50,594 bases of DNA from JAWWPY01 sp964412845 (lineage in GTDB: Bacteria > Actinomycetota > Actinomycetes > Streptosporangiales > Streptosporangiaceae): the NCBI GenBank assembly GCA_964412845.1, contig CAYPQM010000024.1, forward strand, positions 1 to 50,594, given 5' to 3'. The notes beneath the pieces were generated by a model. It was not told the DNA's origin and ran no database searches. It saw nothing but the letters and a program-made list of their open reading frames with translations. Position numbers and translations under genes: made by a program. Positions 29,004 through 38,029 of the stretch are shown one piece after another (within the stretch, counting starts at the first letter, position 1; every line of letters begins with the position of its first letter).

Positions 29004-30254
29004 GTGCGAGTCCTCCTCCTTGGTTCCGGCGGCCGCGAGCACGCGCTGGCCCGGGCGCTGGCCGCCGATCCTGATGTCACGGATCTGCATGTCGCTCCGG
29101 GTAACCCCGGCATCGCGGCGATCGCGGACGTCCATCAGGCCGACATCACTGACGCCGGCAGCGTGACCGGCCTGGCCCGCGAGACGGCGGCCGACCTCGT
29201 GGTGGTCGGCCCGGAGGCCCCGCTCGTGGCTGGCGTGGCCGATGCGGTCCGGGCCGCCGGCATCGCGTGCTTCGGGCCGGGCCGCCGGGCGGCCGCGATC
29301 GAGGGGTCCAAGTCGTTCGCCAAGCAGGTGATGGAGTCGGCGGGGATTCCGACCGCCGCCGCGCGCACCTGCCCGACCCGCGCGGAGGTGGACGCCGCGC
29401 TCGACGCCTTCGGGCCGCCGTACGTGGTGAAGGCGGACGGGCTGGCCGGCGGCAAAGGCGTCGTAGTGACCAGCGACCTGGCGACAGCCAGGGCGCACGC
29501 GCGGGACTGCGGGACGGTCGTCATCGAGGAGTTCCTCGACGGACCGGAGGTTTCGCTGTTCGCGCTGGCCGACGGGGTCACCGCGGTGCCGCTGCCGCCC
29601 GCGCAGGACTTCAAGCGCGCCCACGATGGCGACCGCGGCCCGAACACCGGGGGCATGGGCGCGTACCTGCCGCTGCCCTGGGCGCCGCCGGGGCTCGCCG
29701 ACGAGGTGATGGGTACCGTCGTCCAGCCCGCGATCGACGAGTTGCGCCGCCGCGGCACCCCGTACCGCGGGCTGCTCTACGCGGGCCTGTCCCTGACGAA
29801 GGCAGGCGTGCGGGTGGTGGAGTTCAACGCCCGGTTCGGTGACCCGGAGACCCAGGTCGTGCTGGACCGGCTGGTCACGCCGCTGGGCGGGCTGCTGGCG
29901 GCGGCGGCGGCCGGCTCCCTGGCCGGCGCCACGCTGGACTGGGCCCCCGGGGCGGCGGTCACCGTGGTCGTCGCGGCGGAGGGGTACCCGGCCCGGCCGG
30001 TGTCGGGCGATCGGATCGAAGGAACAGACCAGGCCGCACGGATTCCAGGTGCGTATGTCCTGCACGCGGGCACTGCGGCCGACGCAGCGGGACGGCTCGT
30101 CTCCTCCGGTGGCCGTGTCCTCAACGTGGTGGGCACCGGCCCGGATCTGGCCACCGCACGGAGCAGGGCTTATGCGGCGGCCGCCCGGATCGAGATGCGG
30201 GGGGGCTGGTACCGCGGCGATATCGCCGCGGAAGCGGCGGCCGCGGCGAACTAG
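29004..30254 (+). CDS. purD: Phosphoribosylamine-glycine ligase
   Basis: PurD is the ATP-grasp enzyme joining phosphoribosylamine and glycine to give GAR. The 416-residue product begins RVLLLGSGGREHALARAL, with VVGPEAPLVAGVAD, then the ATP-grasp region PYVVKADGLAGGKGVVV, FLDGPEVSLFAL, DFKRAHDGDRGPNTGGMGAY and VEFNARFGDPETQVVL. A C-terminal PurD domain completes it. The start GTG 29004 fits both the family N-terminus and the leaderless promoter. The next gene starts 3 bp after the stop. Confidence 0.97.
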   Translation: MRVLLLGSGGREHALARALAADPDVTDLHVAPGNPGIAAIADVHQADITDAGSVTGLARETAADLVVVGPEAPLVAGVADAVRAAGIACFGPGRRAAAIEGSKSFAKQVMESAGIPTAAARTCPTRAEVDAALDAFGPPYVVKADGLAGGKGVVVTSDLATARAHARDCGTVVIEEFLDGPEVSLFALADGVTAVPLPPAQDFKRAHDGDRGPNTGGMGAYLPLPWAPPGLADEVMGTVVQPAIDELRRRGTPYRGLLYAGLSLTKAGVRVVEFNARFGDPETQVVLDRLVTPLGGLLAAAAAGSLAGATLDWAPGAAVTVVVAAEGYPARPVSGDRIEGTDQAARIPGAYVLHAGTAADAAGRLVSSGGRVLNVVGTGPDLATARSRAYAAAARIEMRGGWYRGDIAAEAAAAAN

Positions 30255-30257
30255 ACA

Positions 30258-31472
30258 GTGGTTCCCCCGTCCCCGCCAGGTCCCAGCCAGCCGGAACGGG
30301 TCGGCGCCCTGGAGTTGTTCTTCGACCTGGTCTTCGCGTTCACCCTCACCCAGCTCACCGAGCTGCTGGCGGGCCGCCTCTCGCTGGCCGGGGCGGCGCA
30401 GGTGCTGCTCATCTTCGGCGTGCTGTGGTGGATGTACGGGGGATATGCGTGGCTGACCAATGCCCGCACACCGGATCGCGCAACCGAACGCCTCCTCCTG
30501 CTGCTCGGCATGGCCGGGTTTCTTGTCGTCGGGCTGGCCATCCCGCGCGGCTTCAGCCACTCCGGGTTCAGCCGGGGCGGGCTGGCACTGGGGCTTGGCT
30601 ACCTGGTCGTCGTGCTGGTCCACTCGACCTTGTACTACCGGGTCAACCGGAACATCGTGCGGATCGCACCGTTCAACATCACCTCGGCCCTGCTGGTCGT
30701 GCTGGCCGGCGTCGCAGGCGGCCCGGCCGCCTACCCGCTGTGGGCGGCGGCGCTCGCGATCCAGGTCCTCTCGCCGCTGGTTACCCGGCTGGGCGGCCGG
30801 TTCGAGATCCAGCCCGCGCACTTCGCCGAGCGGCACGGGGCGCTCGTCATCGTGGCACTCGGTGAGTCGGTCGCCGCCGTCGGCATCGGCACCGCCCGGT
30901 TCACCCTGAACATCCAGGTGGTGACCGCTGCCGTGCTCGGCCTGGCGCTGTCCGCGGGCCTGTGGTGGACGTATTTCGGGGCCGGTGAGGACGAACGGGG
31001 GGAGCAGGCGATGACCGCCGCGAGCCGGGAGCGGCGGCCTGGGCTCGCCTTGTCGGCATACTTCTACCCGCATATCCCGATGCTGCTCGGCATCGTGGTG
31101 CTGGCCGCCGGGGTGAAGCTGACGATCGGCAGCGCGGCGCAGCCGCACCCGCTGCGTCAGGCGCTCGCGCTAGGCGGCGGCACGGCGCTGTTCCTGGCCG
31201 GGAACGCGATGTTCGGCCAGGCCCTGGGTTTGGGCACCCGGAGTGGTGGTACCTGGGGTGGTGCGGCAGCGGGACAGGCGGCACGGAGGACCGGCTGGGC
31301 ATGGCCACGCTACGCCACCGCCGGATTCGCCCTGGCCACCACGGCGCTCGGGGCGATGGTCGCGATCGAGGCGCAACTGGCCGCCCTCCTGGCGGGCCTG
31401 GTGGCGATGCTGGCGGCGGAGCGGCACCGGGACGCGGGGGAACCCGCCGGTGCGGGAGGATGGACTGCGTGA
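30258..31472 (+). CDS. LtrA-family (low temperature requirement A) membrane protein
   Basis: This 404-residue polytopic protein matches the LtrA family: ALELFFDLVFAFTLTQLTELL near the N-terminus, HFAERHGALVIVALGESV in the middle, and SAGLWWTYFGAGED. I count about eleven hydrophobic helices. The Glu/His-containing segments lie in membrane helices. LtrA was named for a Listeria cold-growth mutant; its biochemical role is unknown. The GTG start is 3 bp after purD and the stop overlaps the purB start as GTGA, so it is translated within the purine cluster. The C-terminal 40 residues are Ala/Gly-rich. Confidence 0.9.
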   Translation: MVPPSPPGPSQPERVGALELFFDLVFAFTLTQLTELLAGRLSLAGAAQVLLIFGVLWWMYGGYAWLTNARTPDRATERLLLLLGMAGFLVVGLAIPRGFSHSGFSRGGLALGLGYLVVVLVHSTLYYRVNRNIVRIAPFNITSALLVVLAGVAGGPAAYPLWAAALAIQVLSPLVTRLGGRFEIQPAHFAERHGALVIVALGESVAAVGIGTARFTLNIQVVTAAVLGLALSAGLWWTYFGAGEDERGEQAMTAASRERRPGLALSAYFYPHIPMLLGIVVLAAGVKLTIGSAAQPHPLRQALALGGGTALFLAGNAMFGQALGLGTRSGGTWGGAAAGQAARRTGWAWPRYATAGFALATTALGAMVAIEAQLAALLAGLVAMLAAERHRDAGEPAGAGGWTA

Positions 31473-32776
31473 TCGACCGCTACACGCTGCCTGAGATGGG
31501 CCGGGTCTGGAGCGAGGCCCACAAGTACGAGCTGTGGTGCCAGGTGGAGACCCTCGTTCTGGCCGCGCACGCCAAAGCCGGAACGGTGCCGGAAGACTCT
31601 GTGCCGCCGGTGCGGGCCGCGGCCGCGCCCACCCCCGAGGCGGTCGCCGAGGTGGAGGCCGTCACCGGGCACGACGTGATCGCGTTCCTCACCGCGTGGG
31701 CGGACAACACCACCCCTCGTTCCGCGGCCGCCTGGGTGCACTACGGGATGACCTCCTCGGACCTGCTCGACACGGCCCTGGCCGTGCAGTTGACGGAGGC
31801 CAGCGATCTGCTTATCAGCAAGGCTTCCCGGCTGGTCAGGGCGCTGCGTGAGCACGCCCTGGCCCACCGGGACACGCTGCGGGTGGGCCGCACGCACGGG
31901 ATTCATGCCGAACCGGACATCTGGGGGCACCGGGTCGCTGATTTCGCGTTCGCGGTGGCGCGCTGCCGGGACCGGCTGCTCCGGGCCCGGGAAAGCGTCG
32001 CGGTCGGGAAACTGTCCGGCCCGGTGGGCACCTACTCCAACATCGACCCGGCCATCGAGGCGGCGGTCATGGCGCAGCTCGGGCTCCGTCCGGCGGACGT
32101 GGCCACCCAGGTGGTGTTCCGTGATGGCATCGCCGAATGGGTGTCTGTGCTCGCTCTGCTGGCCACGGCGTGCGAGGCGATCGCGCTGGAGGTCAGGCAC
32201 GGCCAGCGGACCGAGGTCGCTGAGCTCGCCGAGCCCTTCTCCGTGGGTCAGAAAGGCTCGTCGGCGATGCCGCACAAGAAGAACCCGATCCGCTCCGAGC
32301 GGATCTGCGGTGTGGCCCGGGTGGTCCGCGGCTACGTGACGCCCATCATGGAAGGGATGGCGCTCTGGCACGAGCGGGACATCTCACACTCCAGCGTGGA
32401 GCGGATCGCGCTGCCCGACGCCGCCGTCGGCACCGACTACCTGCTGCACCTGACCACCGGCCTGGTTGACGGGCTGGTCGTGGACGAGACCCGGATGCTG
32501 GCCAACCTCGAATCCACCGGGGGCCTGATCTACACGTCCAGTGTCCTGCTGGAGCTGGTCGCCGCCGGGATGTCCAGGGAAGATGCCTACGCGCTGGTCC
32601 AGGCGGCCGCCATGGCCACCTGGCAGACTCAGGCGCCCTTGCGGGAAACGCTCCGCATGGAGGCCGCCGCACGTGGTCAGGAACTCGACGAGGCCAAGCT
32701 GGACGAGGCCTGCCGGCCGGGCCGGTACGTCGAGCGGCTCGGGCCGGTATTCGACCGGCTGGAGCGCCTGTCGTGA
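31469..32776 (+). CDS. purB: Adenylosuccinate lyase
   Basis: PurB removes fumarate from SAICAR and adenylosuccinate, acting twice in purine synthesis. GTG 31469 gives 435 residues beginning VIDRYTLPEMGRVWS, as in the family. It overlaps the LtrA stop by 4 bp and has a GGGAGGA site 8 nt upstream; ATG 31460 is too close to that site. The fumarase-superfamily signature GSSAMPHKKNPIRSE holds the catalytic Ser loop; VGRTHGIHAEP holds the catalytic His. HYGMTSSDLLDTALA and SGPVGTYSNID are also typical. Confidence 0.97.
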   Translation: MIDRYTLPEMGRVWSEAHKYELWCQVETLVLAAHAKAGTVPEDSVPPVRAAAAPTPEAVAEVEAVTGHDVIAFLTAWADNTTPRSAAAWVHYGMTSSDLLDTALAVQLTEASDLLISKASRLVRALREHALAHRDTLRVGRTHGIHAEPDIWGHRVADFAFAVARCRDRLLRARESVAVGKLSGPVGTYSNIDPAIEAAVMAQLGLRPADVATQVVFRDGIAEWVSVLALLATACEAIALEVRHGQRTEVAELAEPFSVGQKGSSAMPHKKNPIRSERICGVARVVRGYVTPIMEGMALWHERDISHSSVERIALPDAAVGTDYLLHLTTGLVDGLVVDETRMLANLESTGGLIYTSSVLLELVAAGMSREDAYALVQAAAMATWQTQAPLRETLRMEAAARGQELDEAKLDEACRPGRYVERLGPVFDRLERLS

Positions 32777-32846
32777 GGCGCAGCGCCTGCTGGGCAGCGC
32801 CAGCCCGGAAGGCCCCAGCGCGGACCCGTCCCGCGCGGAGCGCACC

Positions 32847-33689
32847 GTGAAGCACCTTTACTCGGGCAAGGTCCGCGAGGTCTATGAGACTGACGACGGG
32901 CTGCTGCTGCTCGTCGCCACCGATCGAGTCTCCGCCTACGATTACGTGCTGCCCACCCCCATACCGGACAAGGGCAAGATCCTCACCCAGCTCTCGCTGT
33001 GGTGGTTCGAGCAGCTGGCCGACGTGGTGCCCAATCATCTGGTGGCCGCCGACATCCCGGCTGAGTTCGCCGGCCGCGCCATGGCCTGCCAGAAACTGTC
33101 GATGGTCCCCGTGGAGTGCGTGGCCCGCGGCTACCTGACCGGATCGGCCCTCGCCGAGTACCGGCGCACTGGCACGGTCTGCGGCGCCGCGCTGCCGGCC
33201 GGGCTGGTCGAGGCGTCCAGGCTGCCCGAGCCGATTTTCACCCCGGCGACCAAGGCAGCGCGAGGTGAACATGACGAGAACATTTCCGTTGCCGCCGTGG
33301 CGGGTATGGTCGGGCCCGACATGGCCAGCCAGCTTGAGCGCATCACCTTGCAGGTGTACCGGCGTGGTGCGGCCGTAGCCGGGCGGGCAGGCCTGCTGGT
33401 GGCCGACACCAAGATTGAGCTTGGGCTCGACGCCGGGGGCAGGCTCCTGCTCGCTGACGAGGTGCTGACCCCGGATTCGTCCAGGTTCTGGCCGGCCGAC
33501 CAATGGCAGCCCGGCCGGCCACAGCACTCGTTCGACAAGCAGATCGTCCGCGACTGGCTAGACTCACCGGAGGCCGGCTGGCAGCGGCATGACACAGCGC
33601 CGCCGCCGCTGCCGGGTCACGTGGTTGAGCGGACCCGCGCGTCCTATGTCGAGGCCTATCAGCGCATCACCGGACGACGATGGGAGTAA
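32847..33689 (+). CDS. purC: SAICAR synthetase (phosphoribosylaminoimidazole-succinocarboxamide synthase)
   Basis: PurC joins CAIR and aspartate with ATP to give SAICAR, the substrate of PurB. From GTG 32847 (GGAG at 32836-32839) the product has 280 residues. Motifs are YSGKVREVYETDD, VATDRVSAYDYVLPTPIPDKG, VECVARGYLTGSALAEY, TKAARGEHDENIS and VLVADTKIELG-like LLVADTKIELGLD, ending with DEVLTPDSSRFWP and SFDKQIVRDWL. The start is slightly later than in some homologues, which have a few extra N-terminal residues. It lies 70 bp after purB. Confidence 0.96.
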   Translation: MKHLYSGKVREVYETDDGLLLLVATDRVSAYDYVLPTPIPDKGKILTQLSLWWFEQLADVVPNHLVAADIPAEFAGRAMACQKLSMVPVECVARGYLTGSALAEYRRTGTVCGAALPAGLVEASRLPEPIFTPATKAARGEHDENISVAAVAGMVGPDMASQLERITLQVYRRGAAVAGRAGLLVADTKIELGLDAGGRLLLADEVLTPDSSRFWPADQWQPGRPQHSFDKQIVRDWLDSPEAGWQRHDTAPPPLPGHVVERTRASYVEAYQRITGRRWE

Positions 33690-33712
33690 CCGCCGTGGCA
33701 GTCCAGGCGACA

Positions 33713-33731
33713 ACGCCCCGCAGCGGGGCGT
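33713..33731. terminator. Hairpin terminator after purC
   Basis: ACGCCCCG (33713-33720) pairs perfectly with CGGGGCGT (33724-33731) around a 3-nt CAG loop, 23 nt after the purC stop. It likely ends the purine transcript. Confidence 0.7.
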
Positions 33732-33909
33732 GCGCGGTAAGCCTGCCCGGCAGCCCGGCAGCGAGCCGACCTCAGGCCGGCCGGTGGGATACTGGATTTG
33801 GCATGCACCAGGCTTCCCGCTGCCCAGGCAGGCTGCCATCGGCCAACCCACTGCGACAACTGGCCGCAGGCCACGCGCCGCGTATCGGAGGGACAGGAGC
33901 TTGAGCTCT

Positions 33910-35193
33910 ATGACCATTGGCCCCGAAACCTGCTACCGCGTACGAGGCGGCATCCCCTTGCAGGGCACGGTCTTCGTGCAGGGCGCCAAGAACGCCGCGC
34001 TCAAGATGATCGCAGCGTCCCTGCTGACGGCCAAGGGGCGGACGGTGCTGCGCAACGTCCCGCCTATCGAGGACGTGCGCCGGGCGGTGGAGCTGGCCCA
34101 GGCAGTCGGCGCGGTGGTCAAGTTCCACGAGGCCGAGCGGACTCTCGTGGTGGACGCCTCCGAGCTGACCAGCCCGGTGCTGCCGGCCGAGATCGCGCGC
34201 AGGTTCCGCGGATCGGTGCTGTTCGTGCCCGCGCTGCTGCACCGGCTGGGCGAGGCGGTCATCGAAGGCATCGGCGGATGCAACCTGGGCAGCCGCAACC
34301 TCGACTTCCACTACCGGGGCTTCGCCCGCCTGGGCGCCACGGTGGAAGAAGGCGAGGACCGGATCCACATCAAGGCGGGCAACCTCCGCGGCGCCCACCT
34401 CTACCTGGACACCCCGTCACACACGGGTACCGAGAACCTGATCATGGCGGCGTCCCTGGCCCCGGGGACCACGATTATTGACAACACGGCACTTGAGCCC
34501 GAGGTGCTGGACGTCATCGCTTTCCTCACCAAGATGGGCGCCCACATCACCGGCGGTGGCACCGGGTTCGTAACGGTGCATGGCGTGGACGAGCTGACCG
34601 CGACCGAGCACACGGTCATGCCCGACCGGATCGATGCGGTCGTCTTCGCCATGGCGGCGGCGATCACCGGCGGCGAGCTCAACCTGGTCGGGGCGTCCCT
34701 GGAGCATTTCGGCGTGGTCCGCTGGAAGCTGGAGCAGATGGGCGTGGAGTTTTCATCCGCCGGCGCAGTGCTGCAGGTCCGGCGGGAGCGCACGCTGCGG
34801 CCGATCAACGTGATCACCAGCCCCTACCCCGGCTTCGCCACCGACTTGCAGTCGCCGATCATGGCGCTGAGCTGTCTCGCCGACGGCTCGAGCTACATCC
34901 GGGAAACGATCTACGACGGCCGCTACACGCTCGTCGGTGAACTCAACAAGCTCGGTGCGAAGGTGGAGGTGGACAGCGGCAACGTGGTCATCGTGCACGG
35001 GCCGTCCACCCTGAAGGGCACCAAGGTCGTAGCCCATGACCTGCGCACCGGCATCGCGCTCATCCTGGCCGGGCTGGCGGCCGAGGGTGAAACCGTGGTC
35101 GCGCCCGGGTACCTGATCGACCGGGGCCACGCCACCATCGCCGAGCGGCTCAGTTCCCTGGGAGCCGATATCACCGCCGAGGCCAGCGGCTGA
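33910..35193 (+). CDS. murA: UDP-N-acetylglucosamine 1-carboxyvinyltransferase (MurA family)
   Basis: MurA transfers enolpyruvate from PEP to UDP-GlcNAc, the first committed step of peptidoglycan synthesis. ATG 33910 (AGGAG at 33895-33899) gives 427 residues; a TTG at 33901 is an alternative. The two-domain EPT fold is shown by VQGAKNAALKMIAASLL (Lys27-Asn28 as Lys22-Asn23 in E. coli), GSVLFVPALLHRLG, the active loop IGGCNLGSRNLDFH, TGTENLIMAASLA, TSPYPGFATDLQ and HDLRTGIALILAGL. Cys124 is at the position of the PEP-adduct Cys115 of E. coli; M. tuberculosis MurA has Asp there. The gene could therefore be a second MurA-type paralogue. A hairpin follows the stop. Confidence 0.88.
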   Translation: MTIGPETCYRVRGGIPLQGTVFVQGAKNAALKMIAASLLTAKGRTVLRNVPPIEDVRRAVELAQAVGAVVKFHEAERTLVVDASELTSPVLPAEIARRFRGSVLFVPALLHRLGEAVIEGIGGCNLGSRNLDFHYRGFARLGATVEEGEDRIHIKAGNLRGAHLYLDTPSHTGTENLIMAASLAPGTTIIDNTALEPEVLDVIAFLTKMGAHITGGGTGFVTVHGVDELTATEHTVMPDRIDAVVFAMAAAITGGELNLVGASLEHFGVVRWKLEQMGVEFSSAGAVLQVRRERTLRPINVITSPYPGFATDLQSPIMALSCLADGSSYIRETIYDGRYTLVGELNKLGAKVEVDSGNVVIVHGPSTLKGTKVVAHDLRTGIALILAGLAAEGETVVAPGYLIDRGHATIAERLSSLGADITAEASG

Positions 35194-35204
35194 TCCAGGC
35201 TGAC

Positions 35205-35233
35205 CGCCACGGGCCCACACGCGGCCCGTGGCG
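35205..35233. terminator. Hairpin terminator after murA
   Basis: CGCCACGGGCC (35205-35215) pairs perfectly over 11 bp with 35223-35233 around a 7-nt loop, 11 nt after the stop. Confidence 0.8.
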
Positions 35234-35475
35234 TGTTACGGGCTGCCCACAGGGCTCGATGCCGGGCCGGATGCCGAACTGATCCGAGATGAACGCCCGA
35301 AATTGTGACGTAGATTCCGTTCTGGTGCCTCTCAGGCGAGTTACGAAATATACGATCGTGCAATCGCACAGCGTAAGAGTCGGACACTGAGTGCTCAGGA
35401 AGTGACACAGCGCATGGCCGGCAGGCAGTTAGTGCCCATGACAGGCAGGACCGCAGGACCCACAGGCGGCCGGCG

Positions 35476-36867
35476 GTGACCGGCCAGCGCCAGCAGTCGG
35501 GCGAGCTCACGATTGGTGTCATCGGGCCGCACGAGCTTGTCGAGCGGGTCATGCTCTCTGGCGCGACCGCCGCGAGCCCGCACGGCACCGGGTCGGCGCA
35601 GCACAGCACGGGGCTGCCAACTGGTCAGGCGGTCGGCGGTGCCGGGCTGGCCAGGCGGCTTGTCGCCGCGGCCTACCGCAGCGAGCAGGAGGCGGCCGAC
35701 AAGGTCATGCGGCTCGGCACCACCGTCGACGCCTGCCTGTTCGCCAGCCAGGTGCCGTATGAGTACGCGCGGAGGGCAGGGGCCCTGCGCGGCCCCGCGA
35801 CCTACGTGCCGCTCAGCGGCAGTGCGCTGTATGGCGCCCTGCTGCGCGCCACCCGGGACGGCAGTTATGACCTCAGCCGGATCAGCGTGGACGTGCTGAG
35901 CCGCGCCGACGTCGAAGACGCGTTCTCCGAGCTTGGTGTCGCCACGGGGAATGTGCACGTCCGCGAGGATGCCGCGAGTGCGGCCACCCTGGCCGCCTTC
36001 CATGAGCGACTCTGGCGCCGCGAGGAAATCTCGGTCGCGTTCACCTGCCTTGATTCGGTCGCCCAGCGGCTGTCAACGGCGGGAATTCCAGTATTCACGG
36101 TCCGGCCGACCGGCAGCGCGATCCGGTCCGCGCTGCGCACCGCGACCTTGCTCGGCGCGCACCGCAGGCTGGAGGAGGCGCAGCTCGCGGTGGCCGTCGT
36201 GGAGGTGCCCACGCTCCGCGATACCACGCGCCGGTCGGCGCCACGCCCGTCGCGGGAGGAACTGCGGCTCACCGTGCACCGGTTCCTCGTGCAGGAGGCG
36301 CAGCGGATGCACGCCTCGGTCAGCCCGCTGGGCGATCACTGCTTCCTCATCACCGCCACCCGCGGATCCCTGGCCGCGGCGACCGACGGATTCCGCGTCC
36401 CGCCGTTTACCGAGCGGGCCCGCACGGAACTCGGCATCGCGGTCGAGGTGGGGGTCGGCATGGGCCGGACCGCACAGGACGCCGAGACACACGCGCACGC
36501 GGCACTCTCCCGCTCGCATACCGGTCCGGGCACCCGCGGATTCGCCCTCGACCGGGAAGGCCACGCCCTGGTGCCCGCGCCCCGCCATCCGGCCGCCAGC
36601 ACCACCGCCAGCAGGCCGAAAGGCCTGGAGACACTGGCCAGGCTCGCAGACAAGCTGGCCGCAGCGGAGGGCGCGCTCGTGGTGGACGCGGAGACCGCCG
36701 GCCGCCTGCTCGGCGTCACCCCGCGGACGGCCCGGCGGCTGCTGCACAGCCTGGTCGAGGACGGGCTGGCCTGGCCGCTGCCGCCCAGCCGGACACCGCA
36801 GCCGGGGCGGCCCCGCCAGTTCTACCGGCTGGTCACCGAGAAGCTGGAGCGCCGCACCGCCCGCTGA
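35476..36867 (+). CDS. Transcriptional regulator-like protein: PrpR_N-like sensor, degenerate cyclase-like region, HTH
   Basis: I do not recognise a named family. The product has 463 residues from GTG 35476. The N-terminal 235 or so residues resemble the two-lobed PrpR_N/periplasmic-binding-like sensor: LTIGVIGPHELVERVM, VDACLFASQVPYEYARR, SRISVDVLSRADVEDAF and FTVRPTGSAIRSALR. The middle (about 250-365) has RLTVHRFL-type helices, LGDHCFLITATRG and IAVEVGVGMGRTAQDAETHAHAAL, reminiscent of a degenerate GGDEF/GTP cyclohydrolase III fold. The C-terminus (about 385-455) is a winged helix-turn-helix: AETAGRLLGVTPRTARRLLHSL. The gene sits alone after a 282-bp AT-richer spacer and is followed by an SDR gene. 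No signal peptide is seen, so it should act in the cytoplasm. Confidence 0.7.
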   Translation: MTGQRQQSGELTIGVIGPHELVERVMLSGATAASPHGTGSAQHSTGLPTGQAVGGAGLARRLVAAAYRSEQEAADKVMRLGTTVDACLFASQVPYEYARRAGALRGPATYVPLSGSALYGALLRATRDGSYDLSRISVDVLSRADVEDAFSELGVATGNVHVREDAASAATLAAFHERLWRREEISVAFTCLDSVAQRLSTAGIPVFTVRPTGSAIRSALRTATLLGAHRRLEEAQLAVAVVEVPTLRDTTRRSAPRPSREELRLTVHRFLVQEAQRMHASVSPLGDHCFLITATRGSLAAATDGFRVPPFTERARTELGIAVEVGVGMGRTAQDAETHAHAALSRSHTGPGTRGFALDREGHALVPAPRHPAASTTASRPKGLETLARLADKLAAAEGALVVDAETAGRLLGVTPRTARRLLHSLVEDGLAWPLPPSRTPQPGRPRQFYRLVTEKLERRTAR

Positions 36868-37008
36868 CCCCGCTCCGCATCCCGGCCAACCCCCGCTCCG
36901 CACCGTCGGCCAGCCCCGCCCGATTTTCGCCGACGGAGAAGCGTGGTTCCCGGCGGGTGGGTCCGTGCTGAGGTGGCAGCGTCGGCATCCTGGCCTCTGG
37001 AGGACTTC

Positions 37009-37983
37009 ATGCACGTGGTCGTGCTGGGCGGGACGAGCTTCATCGGGCGCCGGATCACCGAGGACCTGCACGCGCGGGGTGATGAGGTCACGGTGGTGCA
37101 CCGCGGGGTGACCGAGCCGCCTGGCTGGGTGGACTGCCAGCACCTGCACGCCGCCCGGGCGGACTTTGCCGGCGTCGCCGCCGATGTCCGCGCGCTGAAC
37201 CCTGACGCGATCATCGACACCTGCGCCATGACCAGAGCGGACGTGCAGGCTGTCTTGCCCCATCTGCCCGACACCCGGCTGGTGGTGCTGTCCAGCATGG
37301 ACGTGTACCGCGCCTTCGAGTTGCTGGACAGTACCGGGGCGACCGAGCCCGTGCCGATCAGTGAAGACTCCCCGCTGCGGCATCGCCGCTACCCGCACCG
37401 GGAGCACAGCGAGGACTACAGAGACTACGAGAAGCTCCATGTGGAGCCCCGCTATGTCGAACGCGGCGGCACGGTGCTGCGGCTGGCCATGATCTACGGC
37501 GAGCATGACCCGCGACGACGCGAGGAGTTCATCTTGCGGCGGGTCAGGGCCGGGCGGCGGCAGATACCGGTAGGTCCGGGCAGCTGGCTGTGGACCCGGT
37601 GCTATGTCGGCGATGTGGCCAGCGCCGTCCTCGGCGCGCTGGCCACGCCTGCCGCGGCAGGCCAAGTGCTCAACGTCGGTGAGCCGGTCACCGCCACCAT
37701 GTCGAGCTGGACGCGGCAGATCCTGGCCGCCGCGGGGCATGACGCGGACCTGGTCCCGGTACCGGAGGACGTGCTGCCCGCGGACATGTGGACGACGAGA
37801 GAACAGGCTCAGCACTTGCTCGTGGACAGCCGCCGGGCCATGGACCTGCTCGGCTGGCGGCCCGCGGACCCCAGCGAGGCGATCGCCCGTTCGGTGCGCT
37901 GGCACCTCGCCCACCCGCCGCCAGACGCCGACCCGGACTTCACCCCGGACGACACGGCCCTCGCCGCCAGCGCGGCGGCCTGA
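37009..37983 (+). CDS. NAD(P)-dependent epimerase/dehydratase (atypical extended SDR)
   Basis: ATG 37009 follows GGAGGA (36999-37004) and gives 324 residues; the longer ORF to 36943 is rejected. HVVVLGGTSFIGRRIT is the nucleotide-binding motif. LVVLSSMDVYRAFELL and RLAMIYGEHDPRR are typical of nucleotide-sugar epimerase-like SDRs. The usual YxxxK pair is shifted: the region reads YRDYEKLHVE, with Tyr one or four residues off the normal place relative to Lys. This may mean an altered reaction or simply a local indel. The substrate is unknown. It is convergent with the aminotransferase gene and shares a terminator with it. Confidence 0.85.
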   Translation: MHVVVLGGTSFIGRRITEDLHARGDEVTVVHRGVTEPPGWVDCQHLHAARADFAGVAADVRALNPDAIIDTCAMTRADVQAVLPHLPDTRLVVLSSMDVYRAFELLDSTGATEPVPISEDSPLRHRRYPHREHSEDYRDYEKLHVEPRYVERGGTVLRLAMIYGEHDPRRREEFILRRVRAGRRQIPVGPGSWLWTRCYVGDVASAVLGALATPAAAGQVLNVGEPVTATMSSWTRQILAAAGHDADLVPVPEDVLPADMWTTREQAQHLLVDSRRAMDLLGWRPADPSEAIARSVRWHLAHPPPDADPDFTPDDTALAASAAA

Positions 37984-38003
37984 GCTCTGCGGGCCAGCCT
38001 GAC

Positions 38004-38028
38004 CTCTGTCCGGGCCGGCCGGACAGAG
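38004..38028. terminator. Bidirectional hairpin between convergent genes
   Basis: CTCTGTCCGG (38004-38013) pairs perfectly with CCGGACAGAG (38019-38028) around 5 nt. It lies between the SDR stop (37983) and the aminotransferase stop (38030). Confidence 0.8.
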
Positions 38029-38029
38029 A

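Noticed and set aside
28863..31148. Minus-strand ORF of 761 codons opposite purD and LtrA
   Set aside because: Arg/Gly/His-rich antisense shadow; it crosses two well-supported plus-strand genes and the purA-purD palindrome.
23439..37983. The two SDR genes as a recent duplication
   Set aside because: They share only the nucleotide-binding motif and general fold; the sequences are too different for a recent duplicate.
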